64,000 nucleotides of DNA from Streptomyces sp. NBC_01460 (GCF_036227405.1 NZ_CP109473.1:2666001-2730000), one strand, 5' to 3'. Positions 41,426-49,360 are shown, counted from the first letter of the stretch. The notes: a model not told the origin generated them from the letters alone. Program-made: numbers and translations.

Positions 41426-42397
41426 ATGCGTTTCGCCGCTTATGAACACCAGCACCGCCGGAGGGTCGCGGTCGTGGAGGAGGACGGCACCCTCCTCCCC
41501 CTCCCCGGGGTCACCGACCTCGCCGCGCTGGTCAGGGAGACCGGCGGACTGCCCGGCCTCCTGGAGGCCGGCGCGGCGGCCCTCGACGTACCACCGGGGC
41601 CTGACGTCTCCCAGGTGCGGCTGCTGCCCCCGCTCCAGCCCGCCTCCGTGCGGGACTTCGTCACCTTCGAGGAGCACGTCGAGGGGGTGCGCCGCGCCGT
41701 GGAGGGGACGGCCGGTGTGCCCGAACAGTGGTACGCGGCCCCGACCTTCTACTTCACCAACCCGCACGCGATCTACGGCCCGCAGGACGGCATCCCCGTG
41801 CCCCCGGGTTCGTCCGTGCTCGACTTCGAGCTGGAGGTGGGTGCCGTGATCGGCCGGGAGGGCCGCGACCTCACGCCCGCCCAGGCCCGTGACCACATCG
41901 TCGGTTACACGGTCTTCAACGACTGGTCCGCCCGTGACCTCCAGGGTGCGGAGATGAAGGTCGGTCTCGGCCCCTGCAAGGGCAAGGACACCGCCACCAC
42001 CCTGGGGCCCTATCTGGTGACCGCCGACGAGCTGGAGCCGCACCGCGACGCCGAGGGCTTCCTGCGGCTCGCCATGAGGGCGGAGATCAACGGGCAGGTG
42101 GTCGGCGAGGACCTGCTGTCCAACATGAGCTGGACCTTCGAGGAGATGACCGCCTACGCCTCGCGCGGCACCCACGTGGTCCCCGGTGACGTGCTCGGTT
42201 CAGGCACCTGCGGCAACGGCGGCTGTCTGGCCGAGCTGTGGGGCATGCGCGGCGATCGGACCCCGCCGCCTCTGGTGCCGGGCGACACCGTCGCCCTCAC
42301 CGTCGAGGGACTCGGCACCCTCACCAGCACCGTGGTCCCCGGTGTGGAGCCCCTCCCGCTCCCCGCAGGCCGGCGTCGCACCCGGGAACGGCCGTGA
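41426..42397 (+). CDS. Second FAH family protein
   Basis: The 323-residue protein differs clearly from the first FAH of the run. It opens with an N-terminal FAH-associated domain (RRVAVVEEDGTLLPL), followed by the catalytic fold with DFVTFEEHVEGVRRA, FYFTNPHAIYGPQDGIPVP, the acidic metal triplet region SSVLDFELEVGAVIG and VFNDWSARDLQGAEMKVGLG. The last part is close to the fumarylacetoacetase-like members that act on beta-diketo acids. With the extradiol dioxygenase upstream it could hydrolyse the C-C bond of a ring-opened product. Its stop overlaps the next start (GTGA). Confidence 0.88.
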   Translation: MRFAAYEHQHRRRVAVVEEDGTLLPLPGVTDLAALVRETGGLPGLLEAGAAALDVPPGPDVSQVRLLPPLQPASVRDFVTFEEHVEGVRRAVEGTAGVPEQWYAAPTFYFTNPHAIYGPQDGIPVPPGSSVLDFELEVGAVIGREGRDLTPAQARDHIVGYTVFNDWSARDLQGAEMKVGLGPCKGKDTATTLGPYLVTADELEPHRDAEGFLRLAMRAEINGQVVGEDLLSNMSWTFEEMTAYASRGTHVVPGDVLGSGTCGNGGCLAELWGMRGDRTPPPLVPGDTVALTVEGLGTLTSTVVPGVEPLPLPAGRRRTRERP

Positions 42398-43161
42398 ACG
42401 AGCCGCACCCCAAGAGGCTGATCGGCAAGGTCGTCGTCGTCACCGGTGCGGCCCAGGGCCAGGGCGCCGCCGAGGCTGCGGCCCTCACCCGTGAGGGCGC
42501 CCGGGTGATCACAACGGACGTCGTGGAGGCATCCGGCTGCCGGCGGCTGGACGTCACCAGCGAGGAGGACTGGGCCGAACTGGCCCGCGAACTGCGGGAG
42601 TCGTACGGTCAGGTGCACGGCCTGGTCAACAACGCGGGCATCACCTGGCGGGCCCGCGTGGGCGACGCCAGGCCGCAGGACATGGCACGCGTCCACGCGG
42701 TGAACGTCACCGGTCCGCTGCTCGGCATCCAGCACCTGGCACCGCTCATGCCGGCCGGCGCCTCCATCGTGAACGTCGGTTCCTCGGCCGCCCTCACGGG
42801 CCACTACCCGGTCGCCTACACCACCAGCAAGTGGGCGCTGCGGGGCCTGTCGAAGACCGCCGCGCTCGAACTCGGACCCCAGGGCATCCGTGTCAACACG
42901 ATCCACCCCGGCTACATCGAGACCGAGATGACGGCCTCGACTGCCCCTGAGTTCCGTGAGTCCAACATCCGTGAGACACCGCTGGGCCGCACCGGGAGCG
43001 TCGAGGAGGTGACGCCCCTGGTGGTCTTCCTGCTCTCGGGCGAGTCCTCGTTCATCACCGGGGCGGAGATCCCCGTCGACGGTGGTCTCACCTCGCACGG
43101 CGGCGTCAAGTCCGTCTCCGACGCCCTGGGCCCATTCGGCCGAAAGGACATCCGCCCATGA
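42394..43161 (+). CDS. Short-chain dehydrogenase/reductase (SDR)
   Basis: The 255-residue classical SDR has a GTG start overlapping the FAH stop. The nucleotide motif TGAAQGQGAA (about 16-25), the NNAG motif (LVNNAGIT, about 78), catalytic Ser in NVGSSAALTG and the YTTSK active-site pair (Tyr-x-x-x-Lys, about 146-150) are all intact; SSFITGAEIPVDGGL is the usual C-terminal signature. The Asp of TTDVV after the second strand suggests NAD(H). It probably oxidises a hydroxy-acid intermediate of the pathway. The CoA-transferase start overlaps its stop. Confidence 0.9.
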   Translation: MNEPHPKRLIGKVVVVTGAAQGQGAAEAAALTREGARVITTDVVEASGCRRLDVTSEEDWAELARELRESYGQVHGLVNNAGITWRARVGDARPQDMARVHAVNVTGPLLGIQHLAPLMPAGASIVNVGSSAALTGHYPVAYTTSKWALRGLSKTAALELGPQGIRVNTIHPGYIETEMTASTAPEFRESNIRETPLGRTGSVEEVTPLVVFLLSGESSFITGAEIPVDGGLTSHGGVKSVSDALGPFGRKDIRP

Positions 43162-43913
43162 ACAAGGTCTGCGCCGGCGTCGCGGAGGCGGTCGCCGACA
43201 TACCCGACGGGGCTTCGCTCGCTGTCGGAGGCTTCGGCCTGGCCGGCATCCCCGCCGTCCTCATCGACGCCGTCCACGCGCAGGGCGCGACCGCTCTGGA
43301 GGTCGTCTCCAACAACTGCGGAACGGATGACCGCGGTCTCGGCGTGCTGCTGGCCGCCGGCCGCATAACCCGCGTCACCGGCTCCTACGTCGGTGAGAAC
43401 AAGGAGTTCGCCCGTCAGTACCTCTCCGGCGAACTGGAGGTGGAACTCACCCCACAGGGCACACTCGCCGAGCGGCTTCGCGCGGGCGGCGCGGGCATCC
43501 CCGCCTTCTACACCCCGGCCGGCGTCGGCACCCAGGTGGCCGAGGGTGGCCTGCCGTGGCGGTACGCACCCGACGGGACCGTCACGGTCGCATCGCCGCC
43601 CAAGGAGACCCGGCAGTTCCGTGGACGCCCCTACGTCCTGGAGCACGGCATCACCACCGACTTCGCCCTCGTACGGGCCTGGCGCGGCGACCGCCACGGC
43701 AACCTCGTCTTCCGCCGCGCGGCCGCGAACTTCAACCCGCTCGCCGCGATGGCCGGCCGCATCACCGTCGCCGAGGTCGAACAACTGGTCGAACCCGGCG
43801 AACTGGGCCCCGACGAGGTGCACCTGCCGGGCATCTACGTACAGCGGGTGGTGGAGCTGACCCCGGCCCAAGCGGGCGACAAGCATATCGAGAAGAGGAC
43901 CGTACGCGCATGA
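43158..43913 (+). CDS. 3-oxoacid CoA-transferase, subunit A
   Basis: The 251-residue alpha subunit of a SCOT-type CoA-transferase carries the family opening [20 protein letters not shown] (glycine-rich CoA-binding loop) and [16 protein letters not shown]; the stretch [19 protein letters not shown] is also standard. With the B subunit encoded 4 bases overlapping downstream it moves CoA from succinyl-CoA or acetyl-CoA to an acid formed by ring degradation, analogous to PcaI/J on 3-oxoadipate. The gene run is SDR, subunit A, subunit B with overlapping stops, so stoichiometric synthesis is likely. Confidence 0.92.
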   Translation: MNKVCAGVAEAVADIPDGASLAVGGFGLAGIPAVLIDAVHAQGATALEVVSNNCGTDDRGLGVLLAAGRITRVTGSYVGENKEFARQYLSGELEVELTPQGTLAERLRAGGAGIPAFYTPAGVGTQVAEGGLPWRYAPDGTVTVASPPKETRQFRGRPYVLEHGITTDFALVRAWRGDRHGNLVFRRAAANFNPLAAMAGRITVAEVEQLVEPGELGPDEVHLPGIYVQRVVELTPAQAGDKHIEKRTVRA

Positions 43914-44569
43914 GCACCACGGGCTGGAACCGCGACCAGATGGCCGCTCGCGCCGCCGCCGAACTCACCGACGGTTCCTACGTCAACCTGGGCATCGGCC
44001 TCCCCACCCTCGTCCCCGGCCACCTCCCACTTGGGGTGCACGTCGTGCTGCACTCCGAGAACGGCATCCTCGGCACCGGCCCCTACCCCACAGAAGAAGA
44101 GGCCGACCCCGACCTGATCAACGCCGGCAAGGAGACCGTGACCGTCCGGCCCGGGGCCTCATTCTTCGACTCGGCACTGTCCTTCGGGATGATCCGCGGC
44201 GGCCACATCGACACCGCTGTCCTCGGAGCCATGCAGGTGTCGGCTCAGGGAGATCTGGCGAACTGGATGATCCCCGGAAAGATGGTCAAGGGCATGGGCG
44301 GTGCCATGGACCTCGTCCACGGCGCCCGCCGCGTCATCGTCCTCATGGACCACACCGCCAAGGACGGCACGCCGAAGATCCTTCAGGAGTGCACCCTGCC
44401 CCTGACCGGCCAGAACTGCGTCCACCGGATCATCACCGACCTCGGTGTCCTCGATGTCACCGACGAGGGCCTCGCCCTCGTCGAAACCGCTCCGGGAGTG
44501 ACCATCGAGGACATCACCGCGCGCACCGGCGCTCCCCTGCGCCTCGTCAGCAGCGCTGCCGTCTGCTGA
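43910..44569 (+). CDS. 3-oxoacid CoA-transferase, subunit B
   Basis: The 219-residue beta subunit starts at the ATG inside the subunit A stop. It holds the catalytic Glu in [11 protein letters not shown] (about residue 46), which forms the glutamyl-CoA thioester, and conserved [20 protein letters not shown] and [20 protein letters not shown]. Length fits the family. It completes the eleven-gene aromatic run; about 70 bases later the promoter of the gentisate operon begins, so this is probably the operon end. Confidence 0.92.
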   Translation: MSTTGWNRDQMAARAAAELTDGSYVNLGIGLPTLVPGHLPLGVHVVLHSENGILGTGPYPTEEEADPDLINAGKETVTVRPGASFFDSALSFGMIRGGHIDTAVLGAMQVSAQGDLANWMIPGKMVKGMGGAMDLVHGARRVIVLMDHTAKDGTPKILQECTLPLTGQNCVHRIITDLGVLDVTDEGLALVETAPGVTIEDITARTGAPLRLVSSAAVC

Positions 44570-44639
44570 CCGCGGCACCGGACCGATACGCGGAGCAGCG
44601 GCTCGCGGCATGCGAGCCACCGGCCCCGTGGACCACCCA

Positions 44640-44671
44640 TTGACATCAGGGAAACACCACCGCAATGTAAT
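44640..44671 (+). promoter_or_regulatory. Promoter of the gentisate operon
   Basis: TTGACA (44640-44645) is a perfect -35 hexamer. CAATGT (44663-44668, 17-base spacing) or TGTAAT (44666-44671) can serve as -10. The -10 end touches the inverted repeat at 44668-44700, so a bound repressor would block polymerase. Confidence 0.6.
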
Positions 44672-44700
44672 CAGTACACCAATGATTGGTGTACTGATTA
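44668..44700. promoter_or_regulatory. Perfect 16-bp inverted repeat, operator of the gentisate operon
   Basis: The arm TAATCAGTACACCAAT (44668-44683) is repeated in perfect inverse at 44685-44700 around a single G. It is AT-rich in 70% GC DNA, overlaps the -10 and is 54 bases before the first gene. The MarR-type protein encoded at the operon end is the likely ligand. Confidence 0.8.
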
Positions 44701-44754
44701 AACACATCGACTCTCTCCGCAGCGTCCGCCGCTCCTTCCACGCCAGGAGGCCGT

Positions 44755-45969
44755 ATGTCCAACACTCCAGAACCTCTCCGTATCGCCGTGGTCGGCGGCG
44801 GCATCGGTGGACTGGCCGCGGCGTTGGCAGTCGCCCGTTCCGGACACCACGTCACCCTTGTCGAACGATCGGCCCAGTTCGGCGAGCTCGGGGCCGGTCT
44901 GCAGCTCGCGCCGAACGCCTCCCTCGCCCTCGAACAACTCGGTGTCCTCCCGGCCGTTCAGGGCACGGCTGTCGCCCCGCCCCGGCTCGTCATGATGGAC
45001 GCTCTCACCGGCGACCAGGTCACGTCACTGGACCTGCGCAGTGCGGCCTACACCGAGCGTTTCACCCACCCCTACCTCGTCACACACCGCACCGATCTCC
45101 ACGCCGCGCTGCTGGCCGCCTGCCAGGAATACCCCTCGGTCACCCTGCGCACCGGTCACACCGTCACACACATCGACCAGAACGAATCAGGGGCCCAGCT
45201 CCACTTCGCCGAGGACCACGCAGTACTGGCGGCGGACGCGGTCGTGGCCGCGGACGGCCTGCACTCCCGCCTGCGCCAGACCCTGGTGGGCGACGGAAAG
45301 CCGGTCTGTTCCCGCTACGTGGCCTTCCGCGGAGCCCTGCCCACGGAGAAGATGACCGGCCGCATGTCGCAGCACGCCGCGTCGGAGGCCGTGATGGTGT
45401 GGGCCGGACCCCGCATGCACCTGGTGCAGTACCCCGTACGTCGCGGAGAGCTGTACAACCAGGTCGCCGTCTTCGAAAGTGACCACTACACGCCGGATTC
45501 CGACGACTGGGGCACCGAGGCCGAGCTCGAGGAACGCTTTGCCGGAACCTGCCTGACCGTGCGCGACGCGCTCCCCCTCATCTCGCGCGACCGGCGCTGG
45601 CCCCTCTACGACAGGCTGCCCATCGACAACTGGGTGCACGGCCGGATCGTCCTCCTCGGCGACGCCGCCCACCCGATGCTCCAGTACCTGGCCCAAGGCG
45701 CCTGCCAGGCCCTGGAGGACGCAGTGGCCCTGGGAGAGAGCCTCGGCCGGTTCGGCGATCCCGCGGACGCCTTCACCGCATACGCCGCGCAGCGCACGGA
45801 ACGGGCGGCACGCATCCAGACCAACGCCCGCCGCTTCGGGGAAATCTGCCACCTGGAAGGCATGGGCGCCACCTTCCGCAACCAGCTCCTCGCATCCCGC
45901 AGGCCCGACGACTTCGACGACATCTCGTGGGTGTGGACCCCGGCCGCGACCACCGTTCCCACCACGTGA
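44755..45969 (+). CDS. FAD-dependent 3-hydroxybenzoate 6-hydroxylase-like monooxygenase
   Basis: The 404-residue class A flavoprotein monooxygenase carries RIAVVGGGIGGLAAALAVAR (9-28, GxGxxG), the DG motif ADAVVAADGLHSRLRQ (about 160-175) and GRIVLLGDAAHPMLQYLAQG (about 297-316), where the Pro after DAAH is typical of salicylate/3-hydroxybenzoate hydroxylases. Because gentisate dioxygenase is encoded 23 bases downstream, the expected product is gentisate, from 3-hydroxybenzoate (NADH, O2) or possibly salicylate by a 5-hydroxylase. It is the first gene after the operator. Start: ATG with AGGAGG 6-10 bases upstream. Confidence 0.9.
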   Translation: MSNTPEPLRIAVVGGGIGGLAAALAVARSGHHVTLVERSAQFGELGAGLQLAPNASLALEQLGVLPAVQGTAVAPPRLVMMDALTGDQVTSLDLRSAAYTERFTHPYLVTHRTDLHAALLAACQEYPSVTLRTGHTVTHIDQNESGAQLHFAEDHAVLAADAVVAADGLHSRLRQTLVGDGKPVCSRYVAFRGALPTEKMTGRMSQHAASEAVMVWAGPRMHLVQYPVRRGELYNQVAVFESDHYTPDSDDWGTEAELEERFAGTCLTVRDALPLISRDRRWPLYDRLPIDNWVHGRIVLLGDAAHPMLQYLAQGACQALEDAVALGESLGRFGDPADAFTAYAAQRTERAARIQTNARRFGEICHLEGMGATFRNQLLASRRPDDFDDISWVWTPAATTVPTT

Positions 45970-45992
45970 TCCCGATACCGAAGGAGGACACC

Positions 45993-47033
45993 ATGACGAC
46001 CGACGAAACCGTCTACAAGGCCCTGGAGTCGGCGGGCGCCGCACCGCTGTGGCGCTTCTACGGCAACCTGTTCCCGGCCCAGCCGAAGAGCCGGGCGGTC
46101 CCCCACCGCTGGAGCTGGCAGGAACTGCGCCCGTACCTGCTGCACTTCTCCGAGACGCTGTCACTGCACGAGGCCGAACGGCGCGTCCTCATGCTGGTGA
46201 ACCCCGGCCTGACCGATCCCCCAGCCACCGTCAACACCCTTTACGCAGGACTACAGATCATCCTGCCCGGCGAGACCGCCCAGGCCCACCGGCACACCTC
46301 CAACGCCTTCCGCTTCATCCTGGAGGGCAGCGGAGCCTGGACGACGGTCAACGGCGAGCGTGTCTTCATGTCGCCGGGCGACCTGCTGCTCACCCCCGGG
46401 TGGCACTGGCACGACCACACCCATGAGGGCGACGCGCCGATGATCTGGCTCGACGCGCTGGACTACCCACTCGTCAACACCCTGGAAGCCGGCTTCTACG
46501 AGAAGTACCCGCAGCGCCTCCAGCCCGTGACCCGCCCGGACGACGCGGGCAGCAGGCAGTTCCTGCACGGCCGGCTCAACCCGGTCTGGCTCACCCAGGA
46601 CGGACCCAACTCCCCCGTGACGCGTTACACCTGGGAGGAGACCCGGCACGCCCTGGACAGCATCGCCGACACCGCCGAGGGAAGCGACGTCGACGGCATC
46701 GTCCTGGAGTACACCAACCCGTGGACCGGCGGCCCGGTCATGCCCACCATCGGCTGCCGCGTCCAGCGGCTGCGACCGGGCTTCCAGGGATCCGGCCGCC
46801 GGCACACCGCCTCCACCATCTTCAGCGTCGTCCGCGGCGAGGGCACCACGATCGTGGACGGCGAGCGGCTGGAGTGGTCGAAGAACGACACCTTCGCCGT
46901 GCCCGGCTGGGCCTCCTACCGGCACCTCAACGCCTCGGCCTCGGACGACGCCGTCCTGTTCTCCTACAGCAACGAGCCGGTCATGCGCTCCCTCGGCCTG
47001 TACCGCACGGAAGACGCCGACCCCGGCGCCTGA
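45993..47033 (+). CDS. Gentisate 1,2-dioxygenase
   Basis: The 346-residue bicupin opens gentisate to maleylpyruvate with Fe(II) and O2. The N-terminal cupin shows ETAQAHRHTSNAFRFILEG (about 93-111), with His pair, and LTPGWHWHDHTHEG (His-x-His), the iron ligands. The C-terminal cupin (about 245-330, RRHTASTIFSVVRGEGTTIV) is the structural second barrel. APLWRFYGNLFP and the length match gentisate and 1-hydroxy-2-naphthoate dioxygenases; the hydroxylase and FAH neighbours favour gentisate. Start: ATG behind GAAGGAGG, 23 bases after the hydroxylase stop. Confidence 0.93.
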   Translation: MTTDETVYKALESAGAAPLWRFYGNLFPAQPKSRAVPHRWSWQELRPYLLHFSETLSLHEAERRVLMLVNPGLTDPPATVNTLYAGLQIILPGETAQAHRHTSNAFRFILEGSGAWTTVNGERVFMSPGDLLLTPGWHWHDHTHEGDAPMIWLDALDYPLVNTLEAGFYEKYPQRLQPVTRPDDAGSRQFLHGRLNPVWLTQDGPNSPVTRYTWEETRHALDSIADTAEGSDVDGIVLEYTNPWTGGPVMPTIGCRVQRLRPGFQGSGRRHTASTIFSVVRGEGTTIVDGERLEWSKNDTFAVPGWASYRHLNASASDDAVLFSYSNEPVMRSLGLYRTEDADPGA

Positions 47034-47069
47034 TCCGCCACCCACCCGACACCTCACAAGGAGGCCCTG

Positions 47070-47936
47070 ATGCGTCTGGTCCTGTTCAACAAGGGGCGGC
47101 TCGGCGTCGTCGATGGCCACGACCTCGTCGACGTCACCGAGCAGCTCGCCGGCTCCGGCACACCCGGCCCCGCCGGAGCCTTGCACCACTTCATCGAGAC
47201 CACGGCCCGTGGCGGAACCGCTCAACTCGACCTCACCGGTCTCCCGCGCGTCCCGCTCACCGAGACGGCCCTGGAAGCACCGCTGCCCCGCCCTGGCAAG
47301 ATCGTCGGCGCACCGGTCAACTACCTCGACCACAAAGCCGAGATGGAGTACACCACCTCCATCGCCGACCTCGGTGTCTTCCTCAAGGCCAACTCGTCGG
47401 TCATCGGACCGGGCCAGGACATCCTCCTGCCCTACACGGACAAGCGCACCGACCAGGAGGGCGAACTCGGCGTCGTCATCGGACGCACCGCCACCCACGT
47501 CAGCGCCGACGAGGCACTGGATCACGTCTTCGGCTACACCTGCGTACTGGACATCACCGTCCGCTCCGGCGAGGACCGCTCCACCCGCAAGTCGTTCGAC
47601 ACCTTCACCCCCCTCGGACCGTGGATCGTCACCGCCGACGAGATCCCCGATCCGGACACCCTCGACCTGCGCTGCGACGTCGCCGGTGAGACCCGGCAGC
47701 AAACCAACACCGCTGATCTGATCTTCGGTGTCCGTGAACTGATCGCCTACACGTCCTCCGTCATGACCCTCCATCCCGGTGACGTGATCGCGACCGGCAC
47801 ACCGGCCGGCGTGGGACCGCTCAGCCACGGCGACAGGATCGTCCTGGACATCGAGCGCGTCGGCCGTCTCGAAGTGGGCGTCGACGGCAACCGGGCCGTC
47901 CCCTACGAGCAGCGCCCCGGAGCTCGGTTCCGCTGA
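47070..47936 (+). CDS. FAH family protein, likely fumarylpyruvate (or maleylpyruvate) hydrolase
   Basis: The 288-residue protein contains KIVGAPVNYLDHKAEM (about 77-92), the family start of the catalytic domain, then TDKRTDQEGELGVVIGR with the metal-binding Glu set, and the closing VMTLHPGDVIATGTPAGVGP. It follows gentisate dioxygenase by 36 bases and has AAGGAGG before its ATG. NagK-type enzymes of the gentisate route split fumarylpyruvate into fumarate and pyruvate. No maleylpyruvate isomerase gene is nearby, so either the isomerase lies elsewhere or this enzyme takes maleylpyruvate directly. Confidence 0.88.
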   Translation: MRLVLFNKGRLGVVDGHDLVDVTEQLAGSGTPGPAGALHHFIETTARGGTAQLDLTGLPRVPLTETALEAPLPRPGKIVGAPVNYLDHKAEMEYTTSIADLGVFLKANSSVIGPGQDILLPYTDKRTDQEGELGVVIGRTATHVSADEALDHVFGYTCVLDITVRSGEDRSTRKSFDTFTPLGPWIVTADEIPDPDTLDLRCDVAGETRQQTNTADLIFGVRELIAYTSSVMTLHPGDVIATGTPAGVGPLSHGDRIVLDIERVGRLEVGVDGNRAVPYEQRPGARFR

Positions 47937-48035
47937 CAGCGCCGCGGCCGAGAGGTGGTGCCGGGCACTCGTAGACTCCCAGGGCCTGCCGGCTCCCTGA
48001 CCGGCACCACCTCAGAGCTCAATGAACGGAGCATC

Positions 48036-48485
48036 GTGGCGCGCGCACTGGAGCTGCACAACTACGTCGGACATCTCATCCGGCGCGCGGAACAGGTCCA
48101 CACCGCCCTGTGGTTCCGCCACGTGTCCCGCGACATCACCTCACAGCAGTTCGCCGTCCTCAACGCCCTGCGCCAGGAACCGGGCATCGACCAGCGCACC
48201 CTCGCCCACCACACGTCCCTGGACCGCTCCACGATCAACCAGATGGTCCGGCGCCTGACGGGCCAGGGCTATCTGAGCCAGGTGCGGGACGAAGAAGACC
48301 GCAGGCGAACCCTGCTGCGCCTGACGGATGAGGGAGCCGCACTGCTCGACTCCCTCATCCCTGCCGCGAAACGCATCAACGAGCAGCTCCTGGAGTCACT
48401 GACGGAGAACGAGCGGGCGCTGGCCACGGACATTCTCCGCAAGATCGCGTCCCTGGACGACGAGCCGCTCGACGGCGCGGCGTAG
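48036..48485 (+). CDS. MarR family regulator of the gentisate operon
   Basis: The 149-residue protein starts at the GTG at 48036, which has ACGGAG 6 bases upstream; the open frame extends 27 codons upstream without coding character. The MarR winged helix is clear: SQQFAVLNALRQEPGIDQRT, LAHHTSLDRSTINQMVRRL (recognition helix) and the wing RDEEDRRRTLLRLTDEGAAL, flanked by dimerisation helices at both ends. It probably represses the operon through the 16-bp inverted repeat at 44668-44700 and is released by a pathway aromatic acid (3-hydroxybenzoate or gentisate). It lies 100 bases behind the hydrolase gene. Confidence 0.92.
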   Translation: MARALELHNYVGHLIRRAEQVHTALWFRHVSRDITSQQFAVLNALRQEPGIDQRTLAHHTSLDRSTINQMVRRLTGQGYLSQVRDEEDRRRTLLRLTDEGAALLDSLIPAAKRINEQLLESLTENERALATDILRKIASLDDEPLDGAA

Positions 48486-48883
48486 CGGACCGGCACCAGC
48501 CCCGGCCTTCAGCCTGAGCCGTCCTGGGACCGGTGCCGTTCCCCTTTCCCGCACCATGCAGTCGATGACACGAGCATGGCCTGACCCACTTGGTAGAGGT
48601 CGGCACGCATCGGCCCGGAACCCTGCCGACGACACCCAGCTCACCCTCGCCGGCCTTCCAGCCGGCCCCGGTCGCCGTCGCCGCCGCGCCGATACGTCGC
48701 GGGCACGCAGCGCTCACCTCAGCGTCCGCTCGACGCAGCTACGGGTACAGAGGTGGGAGCAACCACCACGCATCCCACCGAGGAACGACCAAAATCCCAG
48801 TTCACAGACCTATGGCCTGCGCTGGGGCCTCAGAACGCTGCACGCCGCTGCACCCGATTTGAGGTTCCCGTGTCCGTGAAAAC
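48486..48883. other. Gap between the gentisate operon and the tRNA flank
   Basis: No frame has family motifs. If the DNA to the left entered by tRNA-directed integration, an integrase would be expected here, and none is visible, not even as a remnant. I see no terminator hairpin either. Confidence 0.45.
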
Positions 48884-48949
48884 GACGTTCCCGCAGGTCA
48901 GAACGTTTCCGCAGGGTAAAACTGGTGGGGCGGGTGGGACTCGAACCCA
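48884..48949. repeat. Attachment-site-like sequence at the tRNA(CAT) 3' end
   Basis: Two imperfect tandem units (ACGTTCCCGCAGG, 48884-48896, and ACGTTTCCGCAGG, 48903-48915) precede the tRNA 3' end. The tRNA part 48923-48949 is repeated exactly at 20888-20914, and the flank recurs there and, weakly, at 11963-12019. This marks the tRNA as an integration target. Confidence 0.7.
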
Positions 48950-48999
48950 CGGCCGACGGATTATGAGTCCGCTGCTCTAACCGGCTGAGCTACCGCCCC
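48923..48999 (-). tRNA. tRNA with CAT anticodon (tRNA-Met, or tRNA-Ile2)
   Basis: A full cloverleaf reads GGGGCGGTAGCTCAG at the 5' end, anticodon loop CTCATAA, and GGTTCGAGTCC in the T-arm. The acceptor stem GGGGCGG pairs with CCGCCCC (apart from the discriminator A), and CCA is encoded (48923-48925). A CAT anticodon means elongator methionine unless the C is modified to lysidine for isoleucine; I cannot decide from sequence. It is not the initiator, because the first acceptor pair is G-C. Confidence 0.9.
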
Positions 49000-49009
49000 G
49001 TTACGGCGT

Positions 49010-49031
49010 GGCGCGTACACGTGTACGCGCC
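49010..49031. promoter_or_regulatory. Perfect 22-bp palindrome just upstream of tRNA(CAT)
   Basis: GGCGCGTACAC and its complement form an uninterrupted palindrome 10 bases before the tRNA 5' end, downstream of a TATGCT -10-like box (49041-49046, minus strand). It could form a leader hairpin in the precursor or bind a dimeric protein. Confidence 0.55.
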
Positions 49032-49176
49032 GTCTGCCGCAGCATAGCCGGTCATACGATCTCCTGCTGGCGATGGTCGGCTTCGCGTGACCATGAAGAC
49101 AGTGCAGCGTGCTGCCCGGTTCCAGGCGATGCGGAATCACCCCGAAAGAGTCACGGACCGCCCTCGCGGGCACACG

Positions 49177-49198
49177 AAAAAGGGCCCCGAGGGGCCCT
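49177..49198 (-). terminator. Terminator of the tRNA-Asn pair
   Basis: On the minus strand AGGGCCCC and GGGGCCCT form an 8-bp stem with a 2-base loop, followed by TTTTT (complement of 49177-49181). It lies 12 bases beyond the second tRNA-Asn. Confidence 0.85.
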
Positions 49199-49209
49199 CC
49201 TCCGCATCG

Positions 49210-49282
49210 CTCCCCCGACTGGACTCGAACCAGTAACCCTCCGGTTAACAGCCGAATGCTCTGCCAATTGAGCTACAGGGGA
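49210..49282 (-). tRNA. tRNA-Asn (GTT), copy 2
   Basis: The 73-base cloverleaf starts TCCCCTGTAGCTCAATTGG, has anticodon loop CTGTTAA (GTT) and T-arm GGTTCGAGTCC. The acceptor TCCCCTG pairs with CGGGGGA, with discriminator G. CCA is not encoded. The sequence nearly duplicates the adjacent copy, differing mainly in the anticodon stem and variable region. Confidence 0.95.
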
Positions 49283-49287
49283 TCGCG

Positions 49288-49360
49288 CTCCCCCGACTGG
49301 ACTCGAACCAGTAACCTGCCGGTTAACAGCCGGCTGCTCTGCCAATTGAGCTACAGGGGA
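49288..49360 (-). tRNA. tRNA-Asn (GTT), copy 1
   Basis: This tRNA shares acceptor, D-arm and T-arm with its neighbour and has the GTT anticodon. The two genes lie 5 bases apart and are evidently co-transcribed from a promoter to the right. The anticodon stem here is the perfectly paired CCGGC/GCCGG version. Confidence 0.95.

Noticed and set aside
47955..48035. Upstream in-frame start for the MarR gene
   Set aside because: The 27 extra codons lack MarR similarity and a ribosome site; the GTG at 48036 has both.
48923..48999. Initiator tRNA-fMet
   Set aside because: The first acceptor pair is G-C; initiator tRNAs have a mismatch at this position. An elongator Met or lysidine-type Ile tRNA fits.
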